This document shows, one piece after another, positions 1 through 12,380 of a stretch of DNA of 64,000 bases. A model generated the notes under the pieces. It was not told the origin of the DNA and ran no database searches. It saw nothing but the letters and a program-made list of their open reading frames with translations. The number at the start of each line of letters is the position of its first letter. Within the stretch, counting starts at the first letter, position 1. The translations under genes and the position numbers were made by a program. Source of the stretch: Coniella vitis (Eukaryota > Ascomycota > Sordariomycetes > Diaporthales > Schizoparmaceae). Where the stretch lies: the NCBI GenBank assembly GCA_011317545.1, contig WUJK01000004.1, forward strand, positions 2,976,001-3,040,000. Direction: 5' to 3'.

Positions 1-544
1 TTTTGCAAGTCGCCGACCTTTGTTTCAAAACTCCTCAATGTTTTGTTCTGTGCTTTTCTGTTTAAGTCGGTGTTTTCTGTGGATGTACTGTGACTTCTGT
101 ATGTCACGGTTCATAGGTACTGGGGGTCTGAACTGCGTGATACTGGATCGAGTCTACGATCTAAATGATCTTGATGTCACATGTAACAGATAAATACTCG
201 CCCGGATACCATGAATCTCTTAGTATTGTGGTCAAGGGTGCTGAGTGCCTACAGGAAAGAAGATCGATAGCAACGCTACTAATCTCATTGGTCAACAAGG
301 AGTCCGAGACAGGACATCTTAAAAATGAGATACGGCAGATTGTGACCACAATTAAGGCACCTCAATAAAGGACAGCTGCAGGGGGTTATTCCCTGTCTAT
401 GATACTTCTCCGATGCCCAAATTATCGAATCTATACCTGGAGATTGCTGCATGCCATATGGCTTACAGTTTAGAATGCCGAATCTCAAAAGTGTCATGTG
501 ATGAACAAACAACATCCTACCTTTAAACTGACAACGAGTCCTCT
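1..544. other. Left-edge intergenic stretch with a weak ORF
   Basis: This is the 3' flank of the S1-type nuclease gene plus an AT-rich stretch. A plus-strand ORF at 165-368 encodes a 67-residue, helix-prone, charged peptide ending in a stop. It could be the last exon of a gene entering from the left, since an acceptor-like ACAG lies just before 190, but no family is recognisable and no donor partner is visible. Nothing else is supported. Confidence 0.3.
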
Positions 545-1611
545 TTATAGTTCCTCTTCGGTGATCTTTGATGCAGCCGCCGCAGCAATGAGATCAAGCC
601 ATGCTGCCAGGCGATAACCCGCACGCGCCACTTGAATTTCAATTACAGGTGCAGCCTTTTCGTAGTACTCTCCGCTGAGTTCCTGGCCTACGATTGCTTC
701 CGGCCCCTCTGGGAATACTATGATGTATTGTTGTCAGCACCTAGGAATGACCCAACTTGGCAGTATATGGGGGGGAACCCAAGGAAGAAGTAAAGAACAC
801 AAGCCTCTTACCATGACTGCAGACATAGGCATTTCCTTCCCTTGCCCATTCAAGTGCGGTGCCGACCTGATCCTCGAAGTCCACGCCGTCCAACCACGTC
901 TTGCTCTCTTTGGCAAACTGACCATGCTCAATCTTGGCCGTCAGCTCGCCCGCCCACTTCTCAGCCTCGACGTACGGCTTGCGGTGCACGCCGCCGACCC
1001 ATCGCTCCGCAATGCTCGAATCCCATACATGGTGCAGGTTATACTCATGCCCTTGCCAGCGCACATGGATCCCATTTCCACCGCGCTCGACATCCTCGTC
1101 GTGCAGCGGCTGGTGGATATCACCCACAAAGTGCACGACAAACTTGGCGGCCTGGGCGCGCAGCCACATGGGCATGTCCGGGTCAAGGATCTGCGAGGTG
1201 TAGTTTTGAATGGCGGTCACCACACATCCTTCTGCTTTGCAGTCGCGGGCGAGTTCGACCGAGCAAGAAGTGGGCGGGGTGTCCTTGGCGTCAATGAAAT
1301 GGTAGACGCCCGTGTAGTGGCCCCATTTCGTGTAGCGGACGGAGTCGGCCCATGTGGCGACAGAGGCGAGGTAGTCATTCTTGTCGCTGCGCAGGAGGCG
1401 CTGGAAGTAGGCCTCTGTTTGAGGCTGGACAAAGTTGCTGGCAATATAGGCGATGGTGATGTGGGCGAAGCCTTGAGTGTGTGGAAAGATGTGAGTGTGA
1501 ATACTTATTATTGCCGAGGCATGCGAAAGAAGGGGGCGGTTTCTTACCTCCCCAGGCTGCGACCTCTGGAACGGCTAGCAGGCCTACCGTTAGGAAGTTG
1601 GATAATCTCAT
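545..1611 (-). CDS. Secreted S1/P1-type zinc-dependent nuclease
   Basis: This is a single-strand-specific nuclease/3'-nucleotidase of the S1/P1 family, secreted for nucleic-acid scavenging. There are three exons (1548-1611, 812-1471, 545-717) giving about 298 residues, the usual family length. A 19-residue signal peptide ends in VAA, so the mature protein starts with Trp, whose N-terminus is a zinc ligand in this family. The other ligands are visible: the His of the WGGFAH segment, the Asp of TWADS, the His of VYHFID, the His and Asp of VVHFVGD, the His of QPLH, and the His and Asp of HHVWD. All three trinuclear-zinc sites therefore look intact. The last intron (718-811) has a CTGAC branch point, and the final exon carries the family's AGYRLAAWL helix. 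The gene is divergent from the PQ-loop gene. The family call is very secure; the physiological substrate is inferred. Confidence 0.95.
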
Positions 1612-3106
1612 TGCGTAGACCTGGAGCTGTAATCGAATGCAGTGAAAGAATAAAGAGCGAGCTACGGAATGAATGCCTAAAAGAAGGGGTGGAAGTTCTA
1701 CTATTTACAGCCTGAGTGCTGATCAGATAAGCAAAGCTGGGCCACGTCAAGTGCACCTTTGCGGTCAGTTGATGCGCCAATCCGTTCACGCGTCTAGCTC
1801 CAGGGGCATCCCAGGGGCTGGTTGTGGCAGTCGTGGCACAGCCAGGCAGCCACGTGTGATGCACGGCCACATTTCTCTCCCTCCTTCAACGGATGGACAT
1901 ATGCGATAGAACCGTCTATTGCTTTGATATGCCATCACATATGCGATGCTGGGCTGGGCAAGGCAAAACCATCGTCTTTGCTCTCTGTACATGGTTGGTC
2001 TCCCATAGACAAAGATCATTACGTCACTCTATTCAACAGTTCACACTGACCGTAAATGGAGATTCCCAGAGCATCCAGTCCCCAAGACAACGACTGCAAA
2101 CGGCCAAGGCTGGTCTCTCAAGGACACCACGAGGTTCTTAATCACCAATGTAAGTGCATGTTTCTTATCAAAGAGCGTCACAGATTTGTAGGTCCTGATT
2201 GGAGTGTGGGCGTGCTTCTATAGTACCAGAGTACGTATTGCACAGACTCTTTGGCGGCCTGTTCCCCCCTCCAGGCAAGGCTCATTCTTTTGGCACATGT
2301 TGGGATAACACAGGCTCATCGTTATCTCATATGGGTACATAGTACTATCTCTTTACATTGTATATACGTGCCACATAATATTATAGACGCCATCCGTCGT
2401 GGAATGCACTTCAAATCTACCCAAACGCATGAACCAATCACCATTTGCCCGATTTCAATCACCAACCAGCCATGGATCCCACCGTCAGCCAACCAACCAA
2501 CAATCCACCTGCCAGGAACGGGACGGGCGCCCCGATGCCGCCCTGTGCATTGTGACGCTACCATCCCAGCGAGCTTTCCCCAGCCAAAAAATACGTCACT
2601 GGGGCCGCCGCACCGGACCCGAGGGTCCCTTATCTCTCCACCTCTCTTTAACAGCATTCTGCGCTTCTTATCAGCAGGTAAGCCAAGGGTCCTAGCCTGT
2701 TGAAGAGCTCCTGATTGGTTAGATACAACTTTTTTTTTTTTTTCAACGCTGTGCATAGTACCTACATAGTATTGACAAGATCAGATCAGATCAGATCAGT
2801 TGAGAGTTTGCAGTGTCGTTGCGCAGCAGCCGCAAAGCCCGGCGTAGGAAGGGAAAAAAAAAAGCCACCACCAACCCAACCACCTGCTAGACTTGCCCAC
2901 CTGACTCTAACTCTGACTCTTAACTTCTGACCATTGCTCCTTCCTTCTTGTTTTTTTCTCCCTTCCTTCTCCCTTTATTTTATTACATCGTTTATCGCTT
3001 TCAATCTGTGTTCTAATTTCTTTATATCGTGCATTCTCTCTGAACCCTCGCTGATCCGCGACGACCCTGAAAAACAAGCGACCCGAAAAGTTCAAAAAGT
3101 TGCGTC
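1612..3106. promoter_or_regulatory. Divergent intergenic region, nuclease / PQ-loop gene
   Basis: This 1.5-kb region separates two divergently transcribed genes and must hold both promoters. Visible elements are ACTATGTA-class palindromes near 2335-2348 and 2755-2770, a T run at about 2731-2744, a GATCA pentanucleotide repeat (2779-2799), and a long pyrimidine-rich tract (about 2935-3000) just before the PQ-loop ATG, as is common upstream of fungal start sites. The ORF at 2251-2703 has atypical composition and is not called. Confidence 0.5.
2779..2799. repeat. (GATCA)n microsatellite
   Basis: Four head-to-tail copies of GATCA lie in the promoter or 5'UTR of the PQ-loop gene. Confidence 0.85.
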
Positions 3107-4531
3107 ATGGCCGACGCCGGCTTCGTCGCGGCCATGGACGCCGCTCTACAATCAAACGAGACGGGCAAAGCGCTCTCTGGCATATTTGGATGCATCAGTC
3201 TCGTCTCTTGGATATGTCTGCTGGTACGATCCATTGCAGTTTACTTCAATCCTTCCTATTCTTTCTGCTATTATAATTACAAAAGCCGCATTCTAACGAA
3301 CCCGCCCTTCTATGTGGACCAAAACAGCTGCCCCAGCTTATCGCAAACTATAAGTCCAAAAGCGCCGACGCTCTGTCCATGGGCTTCCTCTTCATCTGGC
3401 TCATAGGTGATATCACCAATCTAGCTGGTATGTGTTTATCTTGCGGCGCGCATCCCGCCACTCGCATGTCTTATTCCTCTTGTCGCACGAGACCTACGAC
3501 ATGTTATCAGGGTGGCTTCCCGAGACCACTTTGACCCTTATCATACCCCGCCTCAAGGCATTGCCGCTACTCGCCAGCCTATCCCCCACCATCCCTCGTG
3601 CTCAAAAATAATCACACGGTTGCTGACTCTTTCCCTGTTTTCATCTTCTCCACCTACAGGCGCCCTCGTGACCGATCTTGCCCCGTCCGCCGTCGCAATC
3701 GGCGTCTACTTTTGCTTCGCCGACGTCACTCTCATCTCGCAATGCCTCTACTACAACGCCATCAACGCCCACCGCCGCCGGAATCGCCAGCGCCACCTTT
3801 CAACAAACACAGAAGGTTCGGTGTTTTCGGAAGAGGAGCCTTTACTCTCGCGCGAACGATCCGGCTCCGGCGGTCAGCGCCGCCGCTCCATGCGCCGCAA
3901 CTCATCTGCGCTCGACCCGCTGCAGAGGATTGTCTCATGCGACGATGACACACCGCAGCGAAGTGCATGGTTGAACAACACTCTGAGTTTGGCAGCAGTG
4001 TACGCCCTGGGCGTGGCGGCGTGGTTCATCAGTCGAAAGGTCATGGGCGACGATGACGGTGCGGGCGTGCCTGGGGACGATACACCGAGTGGAGACGAAA
4101 TAAAAGACCCTTTGATGGCGCTGGGCATGGCGCTTGGGTATTTCAGTGCGCTGTGCTATCTGTGCGCTCGTGTTCCGCAGATCATCAAGAACTGGCGGGA
4201 AAAGTCCACTGAGGGTAAGTGCTGGCTCTTGTTTTCTGTAGACGATGTTCCCTTGCTGCAAATACAAGGCTAACATTCAAGTTTAGGACTTGCTTTGCTT
4301 TTCTTTTTGCTTTCCTTGACTGGAAACCTCACATACGGCGCAAGTCTCGTCGCATACTCCCAGAACAAAACATACCTTGTCAAGGCACTGCCGTGGCTCC
4401 TGGGGTCTCTGGGCACTATTGCTGAGGACATGATTATTGCTGGGCAATTCCAGCTGTATTCCAAAGCGTCCAAGTCGGCCGCCGACAGTCAGGCTCACAA
4501 CAGCCTGTCACTGCCCGTAGAAGAGCCATAA
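3107..4531 (+). CDS. PQ-loop vacuolar cationic amino-acid transporter (Ypq1/PQLC2-like)
   Basis: This is a seven-helix PQ-loop protein of the lysosomal/vacuolar basic amino-acid exporter family (yeast Ypq1-3, animal PQLC2). Four exons (3107-3223, 3328-3427, 3660-4214, 4287-4531) join to 338 residues. The first PQ motif is in LPQLIANYKSKSADALS, at the exon 1/2 junction and followed by a GFLFIWLIGD helix. The second is in RVPQIIKNWREKSTEG, at the exon 3/4 junction and followed by a LTGNLTYGAS helix. Between the two repeats lies a roughly 100-residue hydrophilic loop rich in Arg and Ser with an EEEPLL stretch, resembling acidic-dileucine vacuolar sorting signals. The start codon is the first ATG after a pyrimidine-rich leader. 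The family is clear; cationic amino-acid specificity is inferred from homologues. Confidence 0.92.
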
Positions 4532-7137
4532 AGCTCAGGGTGTGACCACAGTGGTGCGAAGAATCGGGTCACAAATTGTTTCATTCGGTGTCGCAAGGGA
4601 ATGTGTGCAATATTTGCTATACGCATGGTCGGCGTTTTGGGGTTTTATTCACATGGTCGAAATCTGTTCATTTCTTTTAGCATGTGGCATGGGTTCGATG
4701 CGTGGTGATTGGCAGTCATGAGATTGGCATTGTGTGGCCCCAGACCTGCAAGTCATATGAGATTAGAGTCTTTGACGCTCTGCAAAGGTCACGCCGTACT
4801 ACGAAAGACATTAAACCAATGAATGATAGAGGTCACTACTTTTGCGACCAACGAGATGTTGTTCGAGGTGCCGGGGAGGACGGACAAACCATGAACTGAG
4901 TTGAGTTATGGCCATCCGCCTCCAAGTATGGGTTCGTGGAATCAGGGCGGACCCAAACCAGCAAGCAGTCCAAGGGCCGAGAAAGGTGGCGACTTGGAAA
5001 GTGCAATGGTATTCATCATTTGTTGGCGCGGGCATCTTCTTGAATAAGCGCCGCAGGTTGCTCTTTGGCTAGCATAAAGAGCTGCGAAGCTGTCAGCCTC
5101 AGCGCATGGCTTTTGGCATGCAGGAAGGGTCGATTTGTCAAACAGCAAGCAGACGGGACCTGACGCAGCCCATGTATCGGACAACAACCCACATGCTGCG
5201 CCTTGTACTCCAGCTTCATCAGCCGCAGTTGCAGATCTCGGAAACGCCCAAGCCAAGGTCGGACAATTGGACAAATGCCAAGCAACGCAGGAAGGTAAAC
5301 AGGGCTTTTTGGAGTGCTCAGCGCCGGGACAAGTGCGGACTGGTCCAAGAAAGACAAAGGCTTGCGGGTCGGCTGTGCAGCGCTGCCACATGGTGACAAC
5401 AAGATAGCACACGGCGGTTGGGCATGCGTTCTGAATGCGATGCTGGAAACTTGTGCACAAGCATGATGGATTGTGTATGTACACATATAGGTTGCGGCTG
5501 AGGATGTTGCTCACGTGCCCTGCAGCTCAGGGCAAATGTGGCGCAAGAAGTGGTATCACAGTATGCACGCATGCATAAGTAAGACGGTAGTTTGCCAATA
5601 CAAATAAGCAGGCCGTTGTTGGTTGGGTTCAGCGGTTTGCTAACATGTTCTGTAACCATATGCGCCTGGCTAGCTGGAAGCTGAAGAGCGCCGCGTCACG
5701 GGCGACTCCTAAGTATGCGTTATCCTCGATGTGGTGGCATCGTGCATTACTCGGTGAAGAATCGTTTTGGGCTTGATGTCGTATGAAGAGGGGTGCGAGT
5801 AGTGGGAGCGCTGAGTTGTTGAGTCCTCGGTGCATATTTTGATTCTTCTAATGTAGATCATGCTACTATGTACTGCTGAGGAGGAGCAGATCGAGTATCA
5901 GGGGAGGTTTAGGCACGTGGAAATAGATGAAGAGTACCAAGGAGAGAAGCCTTTTCATATGAAGTACAACAAGTATATAACTTCATCAGGTTGTATTATG
6001 GCATCATTCGCGCATAGGGACAAGAAGCATTGGAGAGAACGCTATACTTAGCGCAGCGAGTGGAGCCTTGAGCCGCAAGTCCGAAAAGGACCATGTCTTG
6101 GACTTTTCTCGCACTTTTTTGCCGGGGTCGAAGGGTGAGACACTGTGCTTCACGGGGAAGGGACGAGCCGAGCGCCGTTGCAAGCCGCGTTGGCGGGTGC
6201 TGGCGACGCGGTTTCTTGAAGTATCTTGGTATCATAAAGACCGCACACTTGGTCGTTCGTTCTTGCCATCCCAAGCAGAAGTCATGTTCTATGTACAGTA
6301 CTGTTGTACCTGTGCCGGCGCCGGAAGGATTTATGGCCCCTCCGAACACTGGGAAGGGTCGGAGGGTTGAATTAGGCATAGTAAACCCGCAGATAATTAC
6401 CTTAATAACTTTAATTTGGCAGTGGCTTGTTTGGTGTGGATCTCGCCCAAATGCCCATAATGATGATGATGATGCTCATACTCTCATGTAGATACTGCGC
6501 ACCTTCTTCATGGGTGTTACTGCTACTGGCTTTGAGCACCAACATTCGAAGTCCCTCCGTGCCGGTGATGATGTTGTAGTGCCATGGCACAGCTTTTACA
6601 CACAGGCACAGCCTGCGATGCACCGCCGACCAGCAGCAGTACCTAAAGCCAACCAACAACCCCTGCCCCTGGCTGCCTTGGCTGCTTGGCTGCTTGGGTA
6701 CAGGTTTGCCCCCTGGCGGGCCTTGCCTCTTCCTGTCGCATTCTGCACTCCGCGGCGGTTTGGATTCCCACACTTGCCCTCTTGCACTTTTCCTGCTTTG
6801 GGAAGCTTTCTTTTCCTGTTTCTGTTCCTTTCTTGTTTTCCTTTCCGGTGTGTGCTGGCTATCACTCAATTTTTGTTTACCACAGAAGTTCTTTAATTTG
6901 CTGTGGGTAAGTGCCCGCGTGGTTGTAGCAAGTTCAACCTGCAGATTGTACCGCCGATCCTCTCGCCAAATCCGTCGACGAGACCCGCCAGAGTAGTCAT
7001 TCGTCCAGTGCCCCTCGAGAACCCTTTTGACGATCCGGAAAATCGCTGTCTGAGTCGCAGACTTGATCCGGACGGCCATCACACCTGTTTATTGTTGGTA
7101 TCAGTCAAGAGCATCCGCTTAAGGATACGTGCACAGA
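4532..7137. other. Intergenic, no supported gene
   Basis: This 2.6-kb stretch lies between two plus-strand genes. Overlapping ORFs near 4942-5514 (both strands) and 6411-7082 (-) have odd composition (Cys/His-rich or Arg/Lys/Gln-rich) and mostly lack ATG starts. A CATG palindrome-rich region and two ACTATGTAC-type motifs (about 5864 and 6285) are seen. Pyrimidine-rich sequence at 6780-6850 and a GTAAGT near 6906, with a possible acceptor near 7105, suggest a leader intron for the protease gene. That intron is speculative. Confidence 0.4.
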
Positions 7138-8603
7138 ATGGTCATCGCACTGGCAAAGACTCTGGCCCTGGTATCTACCTTACCAGCGATCGCTGCTGCA
7201 GCCGCAGCCGCAGCCGCAGCCGCAGCCGCAGCCACAGCGCCCCGCGATGGCGTAGCCAAAACCAACCCAGGCTTTATCTCCTTTCCCATAAAACGAAGCG
7301 CATCAACAAAGACTCTCTCAGGACGCCAAGCAACCGCAAGCCTGATTAACGAGCAAGATACAAGCTACCTCATTGAACGTAGGCTTACAAGACACCCACC
7401 CCTCTCTACATGCCGTTGATCATCTCTTGTAACCTGTTGCTGACCTTCTTTTTACCTCTGTCTCATGCAGTAACATTTGGTTCAAATGCACAGGCCGTCA
7501 AGGTTGCCATTGATACTGGCTCGGACGAGCTCTTTGTTGACCCTAACTGCAACAATGGCCAATTTACCACCAGCGAAATTGAACAGTGTGAAGCTGATGG
7601 CACATATAACCCTTCGACATCTACGACTTCGCAATCCCTCGATGAGACAAACTCAATTGTTTATGGATCAGGTGAGGTGGTGATCGCATACTATACAGAC
7701 TCGATTGGTATACCGGGTGCTAGCTCCAACCTTACAAACGTTCAATTCGGTGCAGCGACGAATTCGGAGGATCTCAACGAAGGTATTCTGGGCTTGGGAT
7801 TCGGCAAGGGCTACAACCTCAACTACAGCAACTTTGTTGATGCTCTGCAGGAGCAAGGTGTGACAAACACGAAGGCCTTGTCTGTTGCATTAGGCAATAG
7901 CGACACTGCGGGCGGCAATATTATCTTTGGTGGTGTGGATACAAAGAAATTTTCGGGCTCGCTAGGACTTCTGGATATTCAAAGCCCTTCGAAAGGCGAT
8001 ATCCAGCGATACTCGGTGGCAATGAGCGGGCTCAGCCTCACGAACAGCAGCGGCACGACCACGTACAACGGTTCAGCGCTCAGCAGCAACGTTGTTCTTG
8101 ATACAGGATCCTCTCTTTGCGAGCTGCCCACTGCTGTTGTTGACGCTATGGCCGAAGACATTGGCGCTATCGAGGACGATTCAGGCCTGTTGGTTGTTGA
8201 CTGCTCAGTGGCAAACGATGGTACGCTCAATTTTCAATTTGATGGCGTGACTATTGACGTCCCCTTGAGCGATTTTGTGCTACAGGACGGCAGTTACTGT
8301 GTGCTGGGTGTCATGGCTATCGAGTCTGGTATTGGTATCAGTGCGCTGCTCGGCGACTCTTTCCTCCGCAATGCCTACGCTGTGTTTGACCAGACCAATA
8401 TGCAAATTGGCCTAGCACAGTACAAGAGCTGCGGAACGAATGTGCAGGCTATTCCCACTGGTACTACCGGCGTCAGCAAATTTACAGGCGAATGTTCTGG
8501 TTCTAGTTCTAGTTCTGGCGCGGGCAACCTGGTGCCTCCTGCTAGCGTGGCGCTGCTCGCTCTCACGGGAGGCATGCTTATGCTAGGAGGAACGCTCCTC
8601 TAG
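7138..8603 (+). CDS. GPI-anchored pepsin-family aspartyl protease
   Basis: This is a secreted, probably cell-wall or membrane-anchored aspartyl protease (family A1; OpsB/yapsin/candidapepsin-like). Two exons (7138-7378, 7471-8603) give 457 residues. The N-terminus is a signal peptide running into a 14-15-residue polyalanine tract. A prosegment follows with KR and GR dibasic-like sites. The first catalytic Asp is in AIDTGSDEL (about residue 95), the flap Tyr in VYGSGE (about 145), and the second catalytic Asp in VLDTGSSLCEL (about 291). The C-terminus is Ser/Gly-rich and ends in a hydrophobic segment (PPASVALLALTGG...GTLL), the usual GPI-addition arrangement. The first motif reads DTGSDE rather than DTGSSD, a conservative variation. 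The ATG at 7138 is preferred over an in-frame GTG at 7129. Confidence 0.94.
7196..7236 (+). repeat. In-frame GCAGCC hexanucleotide repeat
   Basis: About six copies of a GCAGCC/GCCGCA unit encode the polyalanine tract immediately after the hydrophobic core of the protease signal peptide. Slippage by one unit would keep the frame. Confidence 0.9.
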
Positions 8604-9313
8604 GAAAGGCCTTTTTCTTGTTTTGTATACTCGTGGTGTCATGTTGAATACAAATTAGCATGTCCTTACAAGGGACAAAGTGGTAACAGCAACAATGACA
8701 AGGATTGCAATTTATCATTTCACTTGGTATGCACGGATGGTAGATTCATATTGTACCAAAGATTCACAGTGTAAACATGCTGTGCATTACTGCACCCGTC
8801 GTACTTCGCTTGATGCCCAGCTGTTCACATGTTAGCACCGGCTTCGTCGATGCTGATTGGCAAGGCCATCCTCGTCTGAATGTATGTCTTACTTAAGATT
8901 CAAAGTGGGAAGGAAGCGTGGGCGAGAAGCCTGGCTTCGCAAATTCTCAGCCTGGTTGCATACGTGCGGAAATTGAGTGGGAACAGTTGAGAAATTGATT
9001 TGATGGCATAATATCAAAGCATATCAGATGCACGCGCAAGTGGTATCATGAAATTAAGTGCCCGTTTTCACAACCATACCAGGCTCGGTATCCCCATTTC
9101 CATTTCCCAAATCAGAAAACCCGAATTTGACTCTCTTTCTTCTCAGAATAAGAGAGAAACAACGAAACATATGTCAGCAAACGTGCGCTGCTTCCTCTCC
9201 AATGCATTTCCACCTTCCGCTTTTTTTAAGCTCGCATTAGGAACCACGCCGCACGTGGACCGCTTCTTCCATCCGTCCAGCCCCTCTCACACTATCGAGA
9301 CCTTGCGTTCCTC
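8604..9313. other. Convergent intergenic region
   Basis: These are the 3' flanks of the aspartyl protease (+) and the PMP3 gene (-). It is AT-rich with no ORF of credible composition, and presumably contains both polyadenylation regions. Confidence 0.5.
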
Positions 9314-9752
9314 TTAGTTCATGGTACCGTACTGGCCCTGCGGGGGCGCAGCAGCAACGGGATCGTTGGGGTACTTGTGTCCGCCCGTCTGCACACGCTC
9401 GCTATAAATGCCCGGAGCGCGGTCATAGGCGCGCGCGGCTTCGTGGCGCGAGTAGTAGACGTAGATAATGTAAAACGCGTGGATGTGGCCCGGAATGTAA
9501 CCAAGGAGGGTCAGGCAAATGTTGATGAGAACATCTGCGCCACAGCCGGCCACGAGAGCAACGCCGACGGGAGGAACTGTTTGAGGGATGTTAGTTCATG
9601 GTGTTTCTAAAGTGACTTTCAGGTTGGCTTGGGCGCGGGGCATGAGGAAATAGAATGGTTGGTGGGTGACGTGATTTCATTTGGGAGTGATGATGAGACT
9701 CACAGAGGAGGGTGATGAGGATGAGGAGGACGAGACTGCACACGTTGGCCAT
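9314..9752 (-). CDS. PMP3: PMP3/SNA family plasma-membrane proteolipid
   Basis: This is a small two-helix membrane protein of the UPF0057/PMP3 family, which influences plasma-membrane potential and salt tolerance in yeast. Two exons (9704-9752 and 9314-9576) give 103 residues. The first exon encodes the start of helix 1 (MANVCSLVLLILITLL). The second resumes at the invariant FPPVGV motif and contains helix 2, with the signature GCGADVLIN, LLGYIPGHIHAFYIIY. The C-terminal tail of about 40 residues (Ala/Pro/Gly-rich, ending PQGQYGTMN) is longer than in yeast Pmp3p, in the direction of the Sna2-4 proteins, but has no PPxY sorting motif. The intron (9577-9703) begins GTGAGT. The family assignment is secure. 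Confidence 0.95.
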
Positions 9753-9780
9753 TTTGATAATCTCGGTGGTGTTAACTTTT

Positions 9781-9825
9781 GTGTGTGTGTGTGTGTATAA
9801 GAGAGAGAGAGAGAGAGAGAGAGAT
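9781..9825. repeat. Compound (GT)n(GA)n microsatellite
   Basis: Eight GT units are followed by TAA and then about twelve GA units. On the PMP3 coding strand this reads as (TC)n followed by (AC)n within about 30-70 bases upstream of the ATG, so it probably lies in the 5' leader. Confidence 0.9.
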
Positions 9826-12374
9826 GATCTCTGTGTGTATGTTGTTTGTTTGTGTTGTTGGAACTTTATGCTTAAGCAGTTTGCTTGGCAGAAATTATAA
9901 AGGTAAATCAGTCAGTAGAGGTAGGTGCTGTTTCCCCTTTTGTATTTGTGGCTACCTAGACTGCTAGAGACTAGGCTTTGGCTGCAGTTACCCAAATAAA
10001 ACTTGGCACAAGCAAAGCTATGTCCTGAGGCAACCCGTTTAGCAGACAGCACATTTCACCACAAGTCACATCGGCTTGATAGGTTGTTTGCTTCCAGAAT
10101 CAAGCACAGCCTCCCAGGGTCCTTTTGCCCCACTACGTCATGGGCAGTTTGCAGATGCTATGGTTCTGGGTGGTGCCGCGTTGCGTGAAGGCTGCAGGCG
10201 ATGTGGGCCCTCTGGCGCTAATGTTGATCGTACTTGCCCGCAAGATGACAGCCCCCTGCATCCGAACACAAGCAGACAAGTACTACAGAGTATAACATAA
10301 AACGTATGTGGCTTTGCACTCTACAAGCCACCACAACGAGCCACAATCCATCACATACTTACTTACTACTTGTGTACATAGTAGCAGTCGTTGCTTTTGG
10401 CCCATCGACTTGATGTACAGCAGCATCCGTTTCTTGGTCACTCAACAACACCCTGATGAAGCAGAAAAAGAAGACAAAAGACAGAAAAAAACTCGGCAAC
10501 GCAGCCACAGAAAGCGCGGGGCTCTTACATACGGGGGGCATCTCGGTTCAACGGCCGGTCCCCACACAAGCAACTGGCCTATTACTCTGTACCAGTTGTG
10601 TGGATCTGCCGAAAAAGGCTGCAATAGCTCGACTGTCCATAGAGCGACACGTGCCGTACGATACTTTCCGTTGTCAGCCAGCACAGCTCGTCAAAGGAGG
10701 TCATAGTAAGTTGTCGTCAGTGTGAAGTCTCTCTTCCACATCCAAACAATGCTTCAGGAGTGGGCACTGGGACACCTCAAAACGCTGTTCTCCTCGCAGC
10801 TATGCCATGGCCGAAGAAATGAGCACGCAATGTTGGATATTAAACAAACGACACCCCCTTTTTGAAACATAAGGGTAGGTCTGCGCTCTATATGTGCCCG
10901 GCGGCTCTGGTTCGAAAGAGGGGTGTCGATTGCTCCCTTACATTAAGGGATGCTGTGGACTGGTTACAGCTCAGAATGTTTCGAAGAGCTACCCTTTGAT
11001 GATTCAATGGAACGACAACTCGCCAGGAGAGGGGAGCAGAATGTCAGAGCGCTTGTCGACCTATTGACTACATCTCGGTTGCACCATTCGCAAGAGGCAT
11101 CATTATCAACTTCAGCCAGTGACGGGGGTGCTCTGCCAAATGACAATAGATGTGTTCGAGGTGTTGAAGGCTACAGGCACGAATTCAAAATTGCGAGACC
11201 CATCCTCGCATTTTCTCCCATGTTGAATACGAGAACACGCGAGCTGCGACCTGTCCGAGACCACTGCGGGCAAGGTTATGTGTGGAAGAGCTCCTTCAAG
11301 ATATTACCGGAAGCAGTGGTGGGAGCGCGCCATTCAATCAACTACTTGGCCTCCCTTCCTAGTCTTACGATGTGACTACGGGGTCACAAGGCCAGCTTGA
11401 TGCGCTGATTCAAGTTGCAAAACAGCTCCGGGGCCAGTCTTCGAGATCATGGATCGGCTTACGAGCTCACCGTCAATGTGTCTCCGAGTTGTTCTCTCTT
11501 ACCACACCAGACCCCACGATCCAGCTTGCAAGAACAGAGACCAGTCTTCAAATTCATGCTCCTACCGTCGATGGTATAACCTTGAGGGCTACATACTGCT
11601 CATTCGGATATTGATACAAAGTCCTCTTGCTCCTTGCTAGCTGCCGCTGAATGGAGTCCGTCTCCATACAAGTTTGGAAGGCGGATCTGATAAGATCACT
11701 GACTCGAGGGTCCAAAACCAACGGCCCTGTCCTCAGAGCCCTCACTTTCGGCCCATAACATCTTGTTTTTATAAAAACGTTTCCACTTGCTGGAAGGATT
11801 CGGCCACCTAGTCAATTGCCCAGATAATACGTCTATCGTCTTCAAAATTTTGAGCACAGGTTCTCGGCTTTGGATTCATTGAAACGCCAAGGGTTAATGC
11901 TTATAAGACAATCGTTGTTGCTCGCAAATTGAGCCAGTGAGCTAAATCGATTCAAAATGCCGAGAAAAAAATCTTAAAAGCCGCCTATTTGCTTGCCGTG
12001 TTCAATTATGGGCTGGATTCACAAACCGCGACAGGAATCTGCTAAGTATCCCTAATCGTGACTGACAAGAATGTTTTGTCTCACTCTTTGCTCTCGTGTA
12101 TAGGCAAGACTTGCCATAAACGATCCCTATTGTGAGGGGGGCCTCAGACATGGACGAACCCTTCGGAATGAACATGACTGTAAAGTCTCACGATCTTTTA
12201 CATTTCACTCGTCCGGCTGGATACACGTGACCGGCGCAGGTCTCTTGGACTCGGACGAGGGCAATGCAGTACGCAATGATGAGGGAAAGACAATTGATTC
12301 CTCGCCGTTCTATGAAGCCAAGAAATATCACGCCAAATCAAGGAATGTAACGATGGTGCTCGAAGCTATTGTCA

Positions 12375-12380
12375 TATAAA
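12375..12380 (+). promoter_or_regulatory. TATA box of the HsbA-like gene
   Basis: TATAAA sits in the context CATATAAATTATC, 169 bases before the ATG. It is followed by a pyrimidine-rich leader (cttctctctcctactc) suitable for a transcription start. A clear TATA element suits a highly expressed, regulated secreted protein. Confidence 0.45.

Noticed and set aside
2251..2756. ORFs of about 150 codons on both strands between the nuclease and PQ-loop genes
   Set aside because: Random-like composition within a promoter region.
4942..5514. Overlapping Cys-rich ORFs on both strands
   Set aside because: The frames compete, the plus-strand one starts only at TTG, and no signal peptide or family motif is present.
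6411..7082. 223-codon minus-strand ORF
   Set aside because: Composition is an artefact of the CT-rich protease leader (Lys/Arg/Gln-rich), with no domain.
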